64,000 nucleotides of DNA. It comes from Lantana camara. Lineage: Eukaryota > Streptophyta > Magnoliopsida > Lamiales > Verbenaceae. Location of the stretch: NCBI GenBank assembly GCA_037501455.1, contig CM074864.1, positions 33,878,001 to 33,942,000 on the forward strand, given 5' to 3'. Shown here piece by piece: positions 45,862-57,190 of this stretch; position 1 is the first letter of the stretch, and each line of letters begins with the position of its first letter. The notes under the pieces are model-generated. The model saw nothing but the letters and a program-made list of their open reading frames with translations, was not told where the DNA came from and made no database searches. A program made the translations under genes and the position numbers.

Positions 45862-46779
45862 ATGTCGACAAGATTTTGGCTAACCATTACATGGACATCA
45901 TTATAATCAAGAGCAAGATTACGCCGAGATCAACCTATGATTCTTATGGAAACATTGTATCGTAACTTTAAGGCATTTGATCCTCCCCAATTTAGTGAAG
46001 GTGATGATATTCGGGCCGATGAGAGTATTTCAAAGATAGAGAGTATCTTTGAAGTGTGGCTGTGCAACTCTCAAGATATGGCTCGCCATGCCATATTACT
46101 CCTATAAGGACAAGCATGACAATGGTGGAAAAGAGTTGCCTAACAAATTGAAGCAACGAGCGAAGGATTGACGTGGAATGCGTTCGTTCGAGAGTTTAGA
46201 AAGCGGTACACATCGGCCATTTTACAAAACTAAAGGTTTAAAGAGTTCCTTACCTTAAAACAAGGAGACGAAACAGTCATAGAGTACATCGAAGAATTCG
46301 AGAGGCTACGCACTTACATGCCTCACATTATGAGCAATGATGAAATGAAAACTTGGTACTTTATGGAAGGACTTCGGGATGAGTTCAAGGAGGCCTTAAT
46401 TGCGGAGAATACGAGCATATGGGATAAAGCTACAACGTAAGCTATAAGGGTTGAGAATCGAAGATTAACAAGAGTCGATGAAGGAGAGAATTCGGGACCG
46501 AGAGGTGAGTTGGGATTTTGCACGAATCTACAAGCGGAAGAGAGATTCCAACATCCCGGTACTCAAGCCAAGAAGAAGATACGTACAAAGAAGCATAAGG
46601 ACGGAAATCCTTCAAAACCAAGGAAAGAACCTCATCCATGTGCCTATTGTGGAGGAACCAACCACGCTTACAATACGTGCTGGGATCGGTTGAAGAAGTG
46701 TTATGCGTTCGGATCAAGGGAACATATGGTTTCCAACTGCGATCAATCAAAGGCTAACAAACAATGGAAGTGCGAATAA
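45862..46779 (+). pseudogene. gag: gag relic of element I (Ty3/Gypsy), several in-frame stops
   Basis: One frame from ATG at 45862 to 46779 holds the whole gag plan with about six stop codons (TAA or TGA) and no frameshift that I can see. Capsid motifs: RNFKAFDPPQFSEG, QWWKRVAQQIEA-like, FVREFRKRYTSA, EFLTLKQGDETVIEYIEEFERL, WYFMEGLRDEFKEAL. It ends with two zinc knuckles: CAYCGGTNHAYNTC (complete CCHC) and CYAFGSREHMVSNC (second Cys replaced by Phe). The product would be a nucleocapsid-capsid protein, but this copy cannot make it. No protease or RT follows. Confidence 0.9.
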
Positions 46780-47171
46780 AGGCTTCAATTTGGAAGCCAA
46801 CATGAATCCGAAAAAGGAGGTATTTGCATCCATGACAAGTCCATCCATACCACATTTAAATTGTTGCAATTATCTATTCTTCGTGCCCTAATTGCTTTTG
46901 TTAATCGTGTTACTACATGTTTGGGTGGTAACTATGTGATTCATTCCATTTACACTATAACCCGGCATGCATATTTAGTGTTTACTTGATAGGTTGTCGC
47001 TTTTTTCAACCTCCAAGTTTGTGTTCTATGAAGTTGGAAGAGATGGTTAGAGTAAGGGTCAGAATTAAGAAACCTCTTTTTAGATCGGGTTGAAGAGTGT
47101 AGGGTGACGCGAAGACGGTGTTGAAGAAGATTGGTTTGGAAAGTCTACAACCAAGATAGAAGATTTAAGGA
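46780..47171 (+). other. Internal sequence after gag, element I
   Basis: Noncoding. It carries a block with TACATGTTTG, AACCCGGCATGCATATTTAGTG and TTTACTTGATAGG that also occurs in the A (about 6480-6550) and D (about 23090-23145) interiors. This links the gag-less elements to a gag-bearing relative. Ends at LTR S. Confidence 0.6.
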
Positions 47172-48760
47172 TGTAGCATCCAAACGGTGGGTACCACACC
47201 CCCGCACTATAGCCTGACACGTGTAACGAAACCAGTCCTCCGCACACGTGCTGAGCCATAGAGAATGGTGACAAACAAAACCAACCTAAGCTAGGTGGAA
47301 CGTAGACCCTATACGAAACGGTACTTAACAGCATATACGGAAGCATGAACATGCCAAACAAAAATCAAAACCATGCAAACAGGTGGCGGGTGCAAACCAG
47401 CATAATCCTAATCTCGAAATCAATTCACAACATAAATCATAAATACAAATGGGTTCAATTCTGTCCCTAGAGGCCTGTCCCGAATTCAAAACATAATTAA
47501 ACAAATCATATATATATAAACATGCGATCATATCATACAAACATAATTCGAATACGAAATACAAAATGAGAAAAATACGGACTTAACAAAGACACGACTC
47601 GAACGGACTCCACAAACGAAAGACTCCGCCTACTTCGAACTCCACAACAAACCTGTAAATCCGAAAACGTAAAGAGGGAGGGGTCAGTCACACTTGACTG
47701 AGCGAGGGGTTAACACAAGCACGCTATACATATATATGCATAGCAAAGCACGTTCAAAGTTAAATGTTCGTGAATTCGGGATTAGTTTTTACGCACCAAA
47801 ACATTTGCCCGTGATAATATATATAGGGTGACTTAGCAAAATTGAAGAAACGAAACTTAACTTACTTATATCAAAGATTACGTTCAAAATTCATGCAAAC
47901 TTAGCAAACTTATCAAAGCATATTTTATTAAGTTAAAAGTATACCAAAATTTTATCTTAATTTAATGAATCTACCCCTGTTTCACAAACTTAAGACAAAC
48001 GTAACAAAACTCGGCGGGCACGAGTGCAAACCTCTCAAATTAAATTTGAAAAACAACGAAATAAACAAAACATTACATACCAATAGGTGCAGACATGTCA
48101 AACCTTGAATCAAAGTGATGGAAGGGTTGTGCCACCCTAGCCATACAAAAATGGACGAGGGGAGTGCTCAATGCTCCTCAAACCCTCAAGACTCCATCCC
48201 CCAACCTACTCCCAAGTGGGTTCCAGTATATCCTTAGCAAATCACGTACGTTGGGGTCCCATCAAACAAATCATAACACGCACAAAGCATATCAAATCCT
48301 AATCCCGCTACAAACGTGCATACCAAAACATATAGTGCGTGCCACAAACATACGTATCATATACACACACAGATACATACATATTCCATGCATACATACT
48401 ATACATACATACGAACTTGCATACACACACAAACGTACCAAATCCAACACAAGCATACATAGGCTCATATATAGCATTCTTACGTTCAAATGTATAATAA
48501 AACCATCAACATATGTATTCCGCACATATTTACATATACATAGGGCTTATAACTCGCATGCATTCAAAATGAGCATGTTGCATTAGGGTATAACTATATC
48601 CTAACCTCACCTTTTGCCAAAAGAAGCCGAAGACCAAGCACTTGATTCACCCCAAAATCAACTTGACCGACAAAACACCACCTCGGATGCACCTGAACAA
48701 ACTGGAGATAAAATATAAAACTTAGACTCAAGAATGAACCACATAGACGCAAGGCAAATG
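47172..48760 (-). mobile_element. LTR S, minus strand, cut by Copia element J
   Basis: On the minus strand this is the 3' part of a giant LTR ending in GGATGCTACA at 47172. It has exon-like and hairpin parts (CAGTCACACTTGACTG at 47685-47700) and acceptor TTTACAG (47653-47654). It stops where the Copia LTR begins. The 140-aa ORF at 48164-48586 is low-complexity translation of LTR DNA. Confidence 0.8.
48611..48701 (-). other. Exon-like block E2 in LTR S (about 91 nt)
   Basis: In LTR sense between TTTTATCTCCAG and CAAAAG|GTGAGG (GT at 48609-48610). A second acceptor-like TTTGTTCAG inside would shorten it. Confidence 0.4.
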
Positions 48761-49917
48761 TGTTGGGAATAGTACCCTTAAAGATGCTGTTTGGCTTTAC
48801 TATTTCCTTATAATATCATAAAGTCATAGTCATTCACTTCTTTATGTGCTTATTAGGTCTGTATGGGTTGATTGTGTGTTTGCATGTATTGAACTCCCCT
48901 AATCCGATGAGGTTGTTAAGAACTTTATCATTATGGGAACGACACATGAAACAAGTTCTTAACTCCATATGCGAGGATTAGAAACTTCTCCAAGTCAAGA
49001 GTCCGACAGACAGTAGGAGTGTCAACCTGGACTCTGTAGAGACTTGCTTGTGTGATTATGTCCTTTTGAAGGATCAGTCAGTTTTATGGAGTGATAAGTG
49101 CATACGATGATGCGTTCATAATACATTGGGGGGATTGTTATAAGAACTTCATCACTGAGATGTCCCGCATGAGAACATTCCTAAATGGAAAGGAAGTTTC
49201 CAGAAACTTCCAGATTAGGAAATATCTCACAGGTCAATAACGTGGTTCATTAATCCTTAGACTTGAGATTCTATAATGTCTCATATGAGCTAACTCTGTA
49301 ACCTTTGATATAGGTTCAAAAGGGTTTCAACATACTGAAACCTGAACCACGGCCTATGTTGGGATTACACAAGTGGCATATGTAGAATTAGCAGAATCAA
49401 CAAAGGACCTACACTTGTTGCAAGAACAAGAATAATCTCTTACTGGTTGAGTTGTTCGTAGTCTATTGAACATAAACCCTTGGCCAAGGTGGATAAAAGA
49501 TCAAGACATCTAGAAAATGGGGTTTTCTAGGATTGAGATCGAAATGGATATGAAACGAACTTAACTTTAAAGATCAAGAATACTTGGGCTCTAAGAATAT
49601 TCCCATGCCTTAGTTCTTGATTGAGAGATGGAGTTGTAGGAGGATCATATTTCACTGTACGTTATTGACTGAAAGATTCTTCGTTTTATTTCATTATTCA
49701 GCTAGGGGTCACACATCCATTGCTAGATTACGATAGTGTGATCTGTGAAGTGATTAATTAATTAGTGAATTAATTAATTAATGTCACTGCTAATCGAATA
49801 ATGAACCTAAAGGGTCACACACAAATGCCAGGACACGAGGGTTATGGTAGGATGTTAATATGATTAACGAAGGATCAAATTGTTGATCGAAACGGAACAA
49901 GGATGGCGTGAGTAGCT

Positions 49918-49978
49918 GCCACGTGTCGAGCACACATGGCTGCCACGTGTCACGCAGTCCATGTGGCTGCCACGTGTC
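49918..49978 (+). promoter_or_regulatory. Three G-box/ABRE-like sites in the Copia LTR
   Basis: GCCACGTGTC at 49918-49927, 49942-49951 and 49969-49978, each after GGCT or AGCT and followed by CACATGG-like text. It is a 24-27-base tandem repeat. ACGTGTC is the core bound by bZIP factors of the ABA and light response. Confidence 0.75.
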
Positions 49979-50366
49979 ATGTACACATGGCATGTAGGTG
50001 TCTCCTGACGTATAATTTTATTACACGTGAATTCTTTTCTAGAATTAATTAATTAAATTGTAATTAATTAATTTAATTCTTTTAATTAATTTTGAATTAA
50101 TTATTACAATTTTATTTCTCAAGCCTAACCCGATAAATAATTAATTGAGAATTAAATTATTTATTGAATCTTGACTTTTAGCTTTAGGAAAGTTGAAGAG
50201 TCTAACTTCCTACTGTAGGAGAGAGAAAGTTGATTCTTGCAAGACCTGGAGAATAAGTTAGGAACTTATTATTCCAATTAAATAATTAATTAAACTAGTT
50301 AATTAGTGAGTAAGAAAACTAATCCCATTGGTTCTTGGAAACCCTAGGGGGTTCGAACCACATGAG

Positions 50367-50374
50367 TATAAATA
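50367..50374 (+). promoter_or_regulatory. TATA box of the Copia LTR
   Basis: TATAAATA about 390 bases downstream of the G-boxes and 385 bases before the LTR end. Start of transcription would be near 50400. Confidence 0.65.
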
Positions 50375-50760
50375 ACGGGATTGGGGCTTTCTTATTCTTT
50401 AGACCAACACTCACGAAGTGTTAAGTTTTTGAGAAAATTAAAAGAAAAGTTTTCAAAGCAAAACCCTAGCCATTAACACATGCTCTAGAACTAGCATTCT
50501 GACATGCTTGATTGTGTTTTAGGACTGGTGTGGATACGCTTTAGAGGCCTTCTACTTTGAAGTCTAATTCGAAGGACCTTTCGAGGGACTTTCCTCTTGA
50601 ATGGTGTTTCTTAGGCGGTAACAACATCACAAGAAAGCTTCAATTAAAGTGAGTTTCTTGTTATTCCCAACGTTACAGTACGAAAATTGGAAGACAATGA
50701 TTAAACTTGTGGGAAAATTTTAAACTTCCGCTGCTCAACTCTTTCGTGTTTCCCAACAAG

Positions 50761-50772
50761 TGGTATCAGAGC
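50761..50772 (+). promoter_or_regulatory. Primer-binding site (tRNA-iMet) of Copia element J
   Basis: TGGTATCAGAGC two bases after the LTR. Confidence 0.93.
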
Positions 50773-51039
50773 CACCTTGGAACGTTCGTATTGTATCTTT
50801 ATTGCTTTATGAATTTTGATGAAAATTCTTGAATTTGAGTATATATTGTGTATTCATGGTTTTTGTTTGAAATACGAAGGTGCCGGATCAAAACTGTTTC
50901 TTGAAAATTTTGCGAAAATTGTTTCCCGATTAAATCTGGTTTTAAACTGTTTTAACTTAGATTGATTTGAACTGTTTTAATTCGAAATTGGTTTACTTGA
51001 ATTTGCTGAATTTACGAGATGAGAGCAACGGGGAATAGG

Positions 51040-51385
51040 TTTACTCACGCGCGGGATAGCGCGCAACACGTACACGTATGGGGCAGTAACTCGCTACCCC
51101 ACCTTATCGACAGCTGCGCGCGGTAGACGCCGGGCTCGCCTAGGCACGCCTAGGCGCTGCTGCTGCTCTGTTCCCCTCTTTGCCCGACAACGGGCTGCGC
51201 ATGCCGCGCGGCCAGCGAGCGAGGCGCGCGTGCGTGCATGCTCGTAGGCCTCCACGCGGTTGTGCGCGGCTGTTTCCGGTCCGTCCCGGACTTTGCCGGG
51301 CTGTGTGCGCCAGCGATTGCCTGCTCGCCCGCGCGTCGTGCACGTGCTTGCGGGCGTTCCCCGCTCTCCTAGTGCCGTTTGTCTC
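51040..51385. other. CpG-rich island in the Copia leader
   Basis: Dense GCGC, CGCG and GGCGCGCG text between AT-rich flanks, with many intact CpGs. Contains CGCCTAGGCACGCCTAGGCG (inverted). Confidence 0.85.
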
Positions 51386-52508
51386 GGGGATTTCGTTTTC
51401 TTTTCGTGTTTTCCAAGTTTTGTTAAAATCCTGTTGTGGAAAATCTGATTTTATTTAAAAATATAATTTTAATTTTATAAAATTATTTATTTGAAATAAT
51501 TATAAAATTTGGGATTTTAGTGAATTAATTTCAAGTTCTTATTTTTCCAGAAAATAATAAATATCACTTTGAATGATATTTTAGACAAAAATTTAATTTT
51601 GAATTAATTGTTGTTTTGTCTAGCATCCGGTAATTCGATTTTGAATAAATTCTTGAATAATGAACTATATTCAAATTACTTAAGTTAATTGTAGCTTGAA
51701 GTCAAGGGAATTTTAAATTTAATTGGTAAATTTAAATTCAAGCAGAAGTATGCTAGTTTAGGTGATCATGGGTTGGTCTTATGTATGGTTTTAAATTCTT
51801 TAGATGGATGATTTCAATTGTGGTCGGAGCCCCATAGTTGCCTGGTTTCAATTGGGGTTGGAGCCCTACTTATGTGCATACTGTTATGTGTTTATTATGT
51901 GGCTTTCCTTATTATTGTTTTTGGACCAGGGTATGCCCCGTGTACTTATCTATGGTCAATATGAAAATTGAACCACATTACTCTATGTAAAGAGAGTAGA
52001 ACTTAGGAAGTGAAGTTTTTATTTTCATTTTGGAGACAAGCACCCATGGAATAAGAAGGATCCACATGAAGCACTTGAAGAACAGTGGCCATAAGAAGAT
52101 CCCTCAAAATGTTTAGGAGGGTTTCTTTTAATGTAATAGATAGGGCGTTTTATCCATTAAATTTTGTACCTCTATGTGATATGAATTGTCTTATGTGGCA
52201 TGAATGTTAGAACTAGTGATTTTGGAGTGGCTCCCAAATTCACATATAAGATAGGATACCCATGATCATCACATAATTAGTATCATGCTAGGACATATTA
52301 TTTGCTAACTGCTTCTGTGATGCACTTTATGTGAAACTGCATTAACAGGACAATTAAAATTTGGATAACACTATATGTTGGTGAGGTCATTCGAAAATCC
52401 CATTTACATATTAAGCAAAATTTGAATAAATAGGTATTTAATCACGATAATAAAACTCCTAGCATTCCATCAATAGGATTTAGGACTTAGTAAGTGAAAC
52501 TAATTGCT

Positions 52509-52717
52509 GTCTCACGAGTCATGGGGTAATTAGTGTAGCTTATTAACTCTTAGTTTCCTGATTAATTATTTTAAATAATTAATATTTATTGTCTATTTTA
52601 GAATGGGCGATGTCTCACGAGTCGTGGGTCGTTCCGAACTAAGCTTGGTTGAGATCTTATGATTGATGGGTCCTGCTCAACACTAAAGTAGATATAGATG
52701 TCTCATGAGTCGTGGGT
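52509..52717 (+). repeat. Three TGTCTCACGAGTCGTGGG repeats
   Basis: At about 52509, 52611 and 52699. The core CACGA-G-TCGTG is itself a dyad. It lies just upstream of gag. Confidence 0.7.
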
Positions 52718-52907
52718 CCAAAACTTAGATTACTTGGGATCCTAGTACCCACTGAGAAAATAAGTTTCTTCTAAAGCCGTTGGGATTTCTAGACTTTCTA
52801 AAAACAGTGGGAGAACATATTTCTATAGACCTTGATAATATGTATAATCATTATTATTCAGCATGCTCACGATTTCTTTGTTGTTCTGTGATTCTCTACA
52901 AACTGAA

Positions 52908-53690
52908 ATGGCAACCAAAAACCCTTTGGTATCTATCCTCGAATCAAACAAGTTGACGGGGCCCAATTACTCTGATTGGCTTCGGAATCCAAAGATAGTT
53001 TTAGATTCTGAGAAGAGAAGATATGTTCTCTTCGAGGGAGAGCTTACCCCTGAAGGTGAGGCTCTGACTCGGGCCGAAAGAGACGCGATTGCGAAATGGT
53101 CTAAAGATAATCTTTAAGCCCGTTGCCTCATGTTGGCTAACATGTCTCCGGAATGCAAAGGCAACATGAGTCTATGGAATACGATTGGGAGATTTATGAC
53201 CATCTCGAGCAATTGTATCGCCCCAAATAGTGTGTCCTAAGGTACAACACCTCTAAGGAGCTCTTTCAACTCAGAATGAAAGGAGGTACAATTGTCCACG
53301 AACATGGACTTAAGTTCCTCGCTTTGAACGAGAAGCTTACTTCCATGGAGATGCCTCTAAGCGAAGGACCTCGCCGTGGATTTGTTGCACGCATCGCTTC
53401 CACCATCATTCAATCCTTTCGTGCTGAACTTCAACATGAATCATGCTCATGCTACTGTCACTGAGCTGATTAGTCAACTTGTGACTGTTGAAGTCACGAT
53501 AAAGAAGGATGACAAAGTAATGATGGTCACTTCCTCTTCTAGGCCTTCTAAGAAGAAGGGGTTAAGAAGAGAAAGGCGAAGAAGAAAAGGTATCAGAGAG
53601 AGGACGTTTGTCACCACTTTGGCAAGAAAGGGCATTGGAAGAGGAACTGCCAAGAGTACAAGGATACTCTAAAGAAAGGTGTGTTTATTG
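52908..53690 (+). pseudogene. gag: gag relic of Copia element J
   Basis: Starts MATKNPLVSILESNKLTGPN at 52908, the usual Ty1/Copia gag opening (SxLTGPNYxDWLRN). A stop at 53115 and several frame changes follow. Recognisable pieces continue: LYRPK, KELFQLRMKGGTIVHEHGLK (53261 on), LHASLPPSFNPFVLNFNMNH (53382 on). The zinc knuckle near 53610 reads CHHFGKKGHWKRNC, so one of the three Cys is Phe. The role in an intact element is particle formation and RNA packaging; this copy is dead. Confidence 0.9.
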
Positions 53691-53990
53691 TTGAAGTAAA
53701 TATATCTATTGATTCCAATTCTTGGGTACTTCATACCAGCTGTGGAGCTCATATCTGTAATGATGTACAGATGCTAAATGAGGTTCGGCAGCTCGAAGAA
53801 GGAGAATGTGTCTTGAAAGTTGGGAATGGATCAAGGGTTCAAGCCTAAGCCATTGGGACGTGTAGATTAGATTTAGGTGTCTTTACTTTAGTTTTGAATA
53901 AAGTCCTTTATGCACCTTCTATTATTCGTAATATAATTTCCATTCCAATATTAAATTGTGAAGGATGTGAGACTTTCTCCAGAAATGGAA
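53691..53990 (+). pseudogene. Protease relic of Copia element J, cut off at LTR K
   Basis: Continues the zinc-knuckle frame: NSWVLHTSCGAHICND, where the family has WxLDTGCxxHICN, so the catalytic DTG reads HTS. Then VGNGSRVQA, a stop, and KVLYAPSIIRNIISI. Sequence ends abruptly at 53990. Integrase, RT and RNase H are not in the window. Confidence 0.88.
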
Positions 53991-55288
53991 TGTAACGTCC
54001 CGGTTCCGAATGAATAGGTAAGCATCTCTAAATTATTATTTTCTACTTGTCATCATAATTTTATTAAATTGCATATCATTATATTTATGCGAATTATGTG
54101 AATTTATATCATTTGAGAATTTATTTCATGACTTGGAAAATGAGTGTTACGTGAAATAATTGCTGGAAATGAGTTAATTGCCAATTTGTCCCTACTTGCT
54201 CATTCTTTTAAATTTAAGGGCTAAATTGCATAACTTTTCCATGGACTTAATTGATCATTTGGCAAACTATTTGTACTTGATTGCATGACTGACTAAGTGG
54301 GAGGATTGAGTTGCAATTTGTGCATTTCACACATTTGAAAATGGTGAATCACGGTATATCACCTCCTCCATGCTTCCAAGATCATTTTCATGAAAATTCA
54401 CCTACATATTTGCTTCTTTCTTGTTCTCGGTTCATCTGAGGAAAAAGGGAAAGAGAGTTCAAGCTTTGAAGCTTAATCATCATCTCCATCTTCTTCTTCC
54501 ATTTCTTTTCTTTCAAGGTGGGTATATGCATGGATTATCGGTTTGTGATGATTTATGGGATAGATAGGGTTTCAGATTTCTTGAAGTAAATGGATTAATT
54601 GTTGTGTGTTACATGGATATATGATTTTTCCTTGGATTAATGCATGAATTCATGGAAAATTTGAGCTTAAATGATTAATGTGTGCATGAATTTGAAACTC
54701 TTGATTCCTGGTGATTTTTTATGTTTTAAGTGTTTATATGGAATATTATTGTACCTTGAACATATATACATCTTATTTCCCAGAAAAACTTGCATTTGAT
54801 GATTGAAACTTGATTTTTGAGTTGCTTTCTTGTTGTTGTCGAGAGCTTCCCCTGCTTCTGCTCTGTTTTTTCAAGTTGCAGTAGCTGGGAACGACCCTTC
54901 CCGCTTCAAGTATATTATGGGAACGGCCGTTCCCACGCTTTTGAATCAGAGCTGGCGAGCGAACATGGGAACGGCCGTTCCCATTTTGGCCTGCGAGCCG
55001 GAAGGGCCGTTCCCAGCTAAACGCGCCTTTTAATTTTATAAAATGCAGGGATGTTTTTGGGAGGCATGGGAATGGCCCTTCCCATTTTACACTAAGGGCC
55101 AGAACGGCCGTTCCCAGGCCTACGACAGAACAAAAGCTACTGCGTAAAAATTGGATTTTGAGATTTTTATCCAATGATTTCTTTGATCCCAAATTGCTAT
55201 TATATGATTGATTACATGCTAAAACAAGATATTTTCATGCCACATTGTACATTGCTTGTCATCTCGTTGCATTTTCGCCGTTCGTCAT
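53991..55288 (+). mobile_element. LTR K, 3'-truncated, same family as solo LTR G
   Basis: Starts TGTAACGTCCCGGTTCC. Donor TCAAG|GTGGGT (GT 54518), dyad array, then CGCCGTTCGTC as in G before LTR L replaces it. ORFs of 67 and 139 aa (54773-55192) arise from the palindromic array. Confidence 0.85.
54885..55113 (+). repeat. Dyad array in LTR K (arms GGGAAC/GTTCCC)
   Basis: 54885-54900, GGGAACGGCCGTTCCC at 54917-54932 and 54967-54982, GGAAGGGCCGTTCC (55000-55013), GGGAATGGCCCTTCCC (55068-55083), GAACGGCCGTTC (55102-55113). The same five- or six-unit order as in G, including the aberrant GGAAGGG unit. Confidence 0.9.
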
Positions 55289-56019
55289 TGTAGCACCCGG
55301 AACACCGAGATGCCACACCCCCGTACTATAGCTCAGTCCACATACGAAATGGATGATCCGTACATGAACCAAAACTATAGCGAACGGGTGACAATGCAAG
55401 AAACAATCTAGCTAGGCGGGACTAGACCCCAATTCAATTAAATCCAATACATGAAAATTCGAAAGCGGAAGTATAAACACTAACATTTCAATATCATATA
55501 CTAAATATCCAAAAGCTCATCCTACTCTAGCTCATATATCAACACATTATCATCTCCAACCTATTACACATCCAAAAGTCTCCAAAACTAACAGGAACCC
55601 TAACATGATAAAGGCGAAAATACCAAGAACATGAAAATGCGATGCTAGACTTAGCTGAACAAAAGACACAACTCGGACTCCCGCCTAGCACACGACCGTG
55701 AGTACCTGAAAAGTGAGGGTGTCAGTCTACAGAAGACTGAGTGAGGGGTTTAAATAAATATAAGCGCAATTACCATCCAAGCTATAATCTCGGGTAAGTT
55801 TTCATAAAAGAAACAATATAAGTTCAAATATTAAAGTAATTCTCGCCCGAGATTACAACTAAGCAATTTAATAATTCAATCATAATCAATTCAATATGTG
55901 GCCCGGCGAGTGAGGGCAATTCTCCAACCTTTCTCCAAAAGTGTACAATCATGAGGGTTTCAATTTATTGGTTATCATGCAAGTAATTACGTGCGATCAA
56001 TTAGCAATTTCATGAACTC

Positions 56020-56235
56020 CTTCTTCCTCCGGGTGATGGTGGGCTTGTAAGACCCAACCATCCAATCATGGTGTACGTCGGGAACATGACTCCCACGCAC
56101 AGGATTTCTTCCTCCACCAACCTCCTGGTGGATTCAGAGGTGATCCCACATGGTGAGGATAGTGCAAGAGTTACCCGTCAGCCCTTGCTTTCCCGGTTGG
56201 CTTAATACACTACCCTCGGGGCCCAATGTGAACAT
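56020..56235 (-). other. Conserved hairpin module in LTR L
   Basis: P2: CCACCA, loop GGAGGT on the minus strand, TGGTGG (56114-56131). P1 arms at 56161-56170 and 56201-56211 around AGCAAGGGCTGACGG (minus). Confidence 0.75.
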
Positions 56236-56409
56236 TCTTACTCGCCAAATCAATCAATAAATCAATAACATGGCTTGCTTGATTCAATACAATAACATGG
56301 CTTGCTTGTAATAGTTTTAGATTGGAAAACTATAGATATAAATATACATTTTGGTCGAAAACGTCACATAGGGTTATATGGTTCTGTATATCTAGAAATT
56401 AAACCTCAC

Positions 56410-56483
56410 CTGACGAGTGACAGAACAAGACAAGGATACAAGAAAGTGCCCAAACGATCCATGATCTCCGCCCTAGAGAAAAA
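56410..56483 (-). other. Exon-like block E2 in LTR L (74 nt)
   Basis: Between TTTCTTGTCTAG and GTCAG|GTGAGG on the minus strand. Starts TTTTTCTCTAGGGCGGAG, clearly related to the A, B and C blocks. Confidence 0.5.
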
Positions 56484-57190
56484 CTAGACAAGAAAGGGAA
56501 TAGTGGAAACCCGTGAGACGAGACTCAATATGAGACCAAGTATGACGAACGGCCATGCTCATTTAAATAAATAAAATAACCAATGAAGTGACACTTAGCA
56601 TGTATGAAAACCAATTAACACCTAAGAGGTGAAATTAATATCAAGAAATCATATATTCATATTATTCAATTATATCAAGTTCAATTCATGTAAGGCATGG
56701 AGTCACACAATCATGTTTGAGCAATTAAGTACCAAGAAGTGTCAATTAGGAGCACACTTATCAATTAATCAAGTATATGTATCATATAATTCACATATGA
56801 GAGCCAAGAGAGGGAAAGGAATGCAATAAGAAAGGTTTTGGTGAAGTTTGGCGAAAATGGACAATTTTAGGAAACGCACACGCTGTAGGAAAACTGGAAT
56901 ATCTTTAATTTTATAAGTGGGAATTGAGTTGTGATTGTTTTTTATGAAACTAGACGCAAATAACTTTCCGATGATATATGGCTCGTTTTCTAGTTCAAAG
57001 TGAGGAGAAAATGGCATAAGCTTGAAGTTAGGCGAGTGCAGTTTGTCGGGAAAGTGGTGACACCTAAAAGAATTGATTATATCTCACAAACTAGAAAAGA
57101 TATTGTGGTGATTCCAATTGGAGAGTGTTCTACACTTCAAGATGTTTCCAACGGCTCACACTTCAAGTCAATCGAAGTTCGGATGAGGGG

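Larger units (their letters stand above)
48761..50758 (+). mobile_element. Copia element J, 5' LTR (1998 bp)
   Basis: Starts TGTTGGGAATAGTACCC and ends TTTCCCAACA, with an immediate PBS. Contains three G-box/ABRE-like sites, a TATA box and a long AT-rich U3. R1 and R2 are relatives in the opposite orientation. The 3' part of the element is missing: the interior breaks off at LTR K. Confidence 0.92.
50773..52907 (+). other. Long 5' leader of Copia element J
   Basis: About 2.1 kb between PBS and gag without a credible ORF. Holds a GC/CpG-rich island (51040-51385), two GGAGCCC boxes (about 51826-51870) and three CTCACGAGTCRTGGG repeats (52509, 52613, 52700). The 92- and 67-aa ORFs over the island are composition artefacts. 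Confidence 0.75.

Noticed and set aside
46442..46750. 102-aa minus-strand ORF
   Set aside because: Antisense of the gag relic of element I.
48164..48586. 140-aa ORF in LTR S
   Set aside because: Low-complexity Thr/His/Ile-rich translation of ACATAC-type LTR sequence; lies inside LTR structure.
51140..51458. Arg/Ala-rich ORFs over the CpG island
   Set aside because: Composition effect of GC-rich DNA; no start context or homologue recognised.
54001..55288. LTR K as the natural 3' end of Copia element J
   Set aside because: K is a Gypsy-type TGTAACG LTR unrelated to the TGTTGGGAA Copia LTR; it is a later insertion or join.
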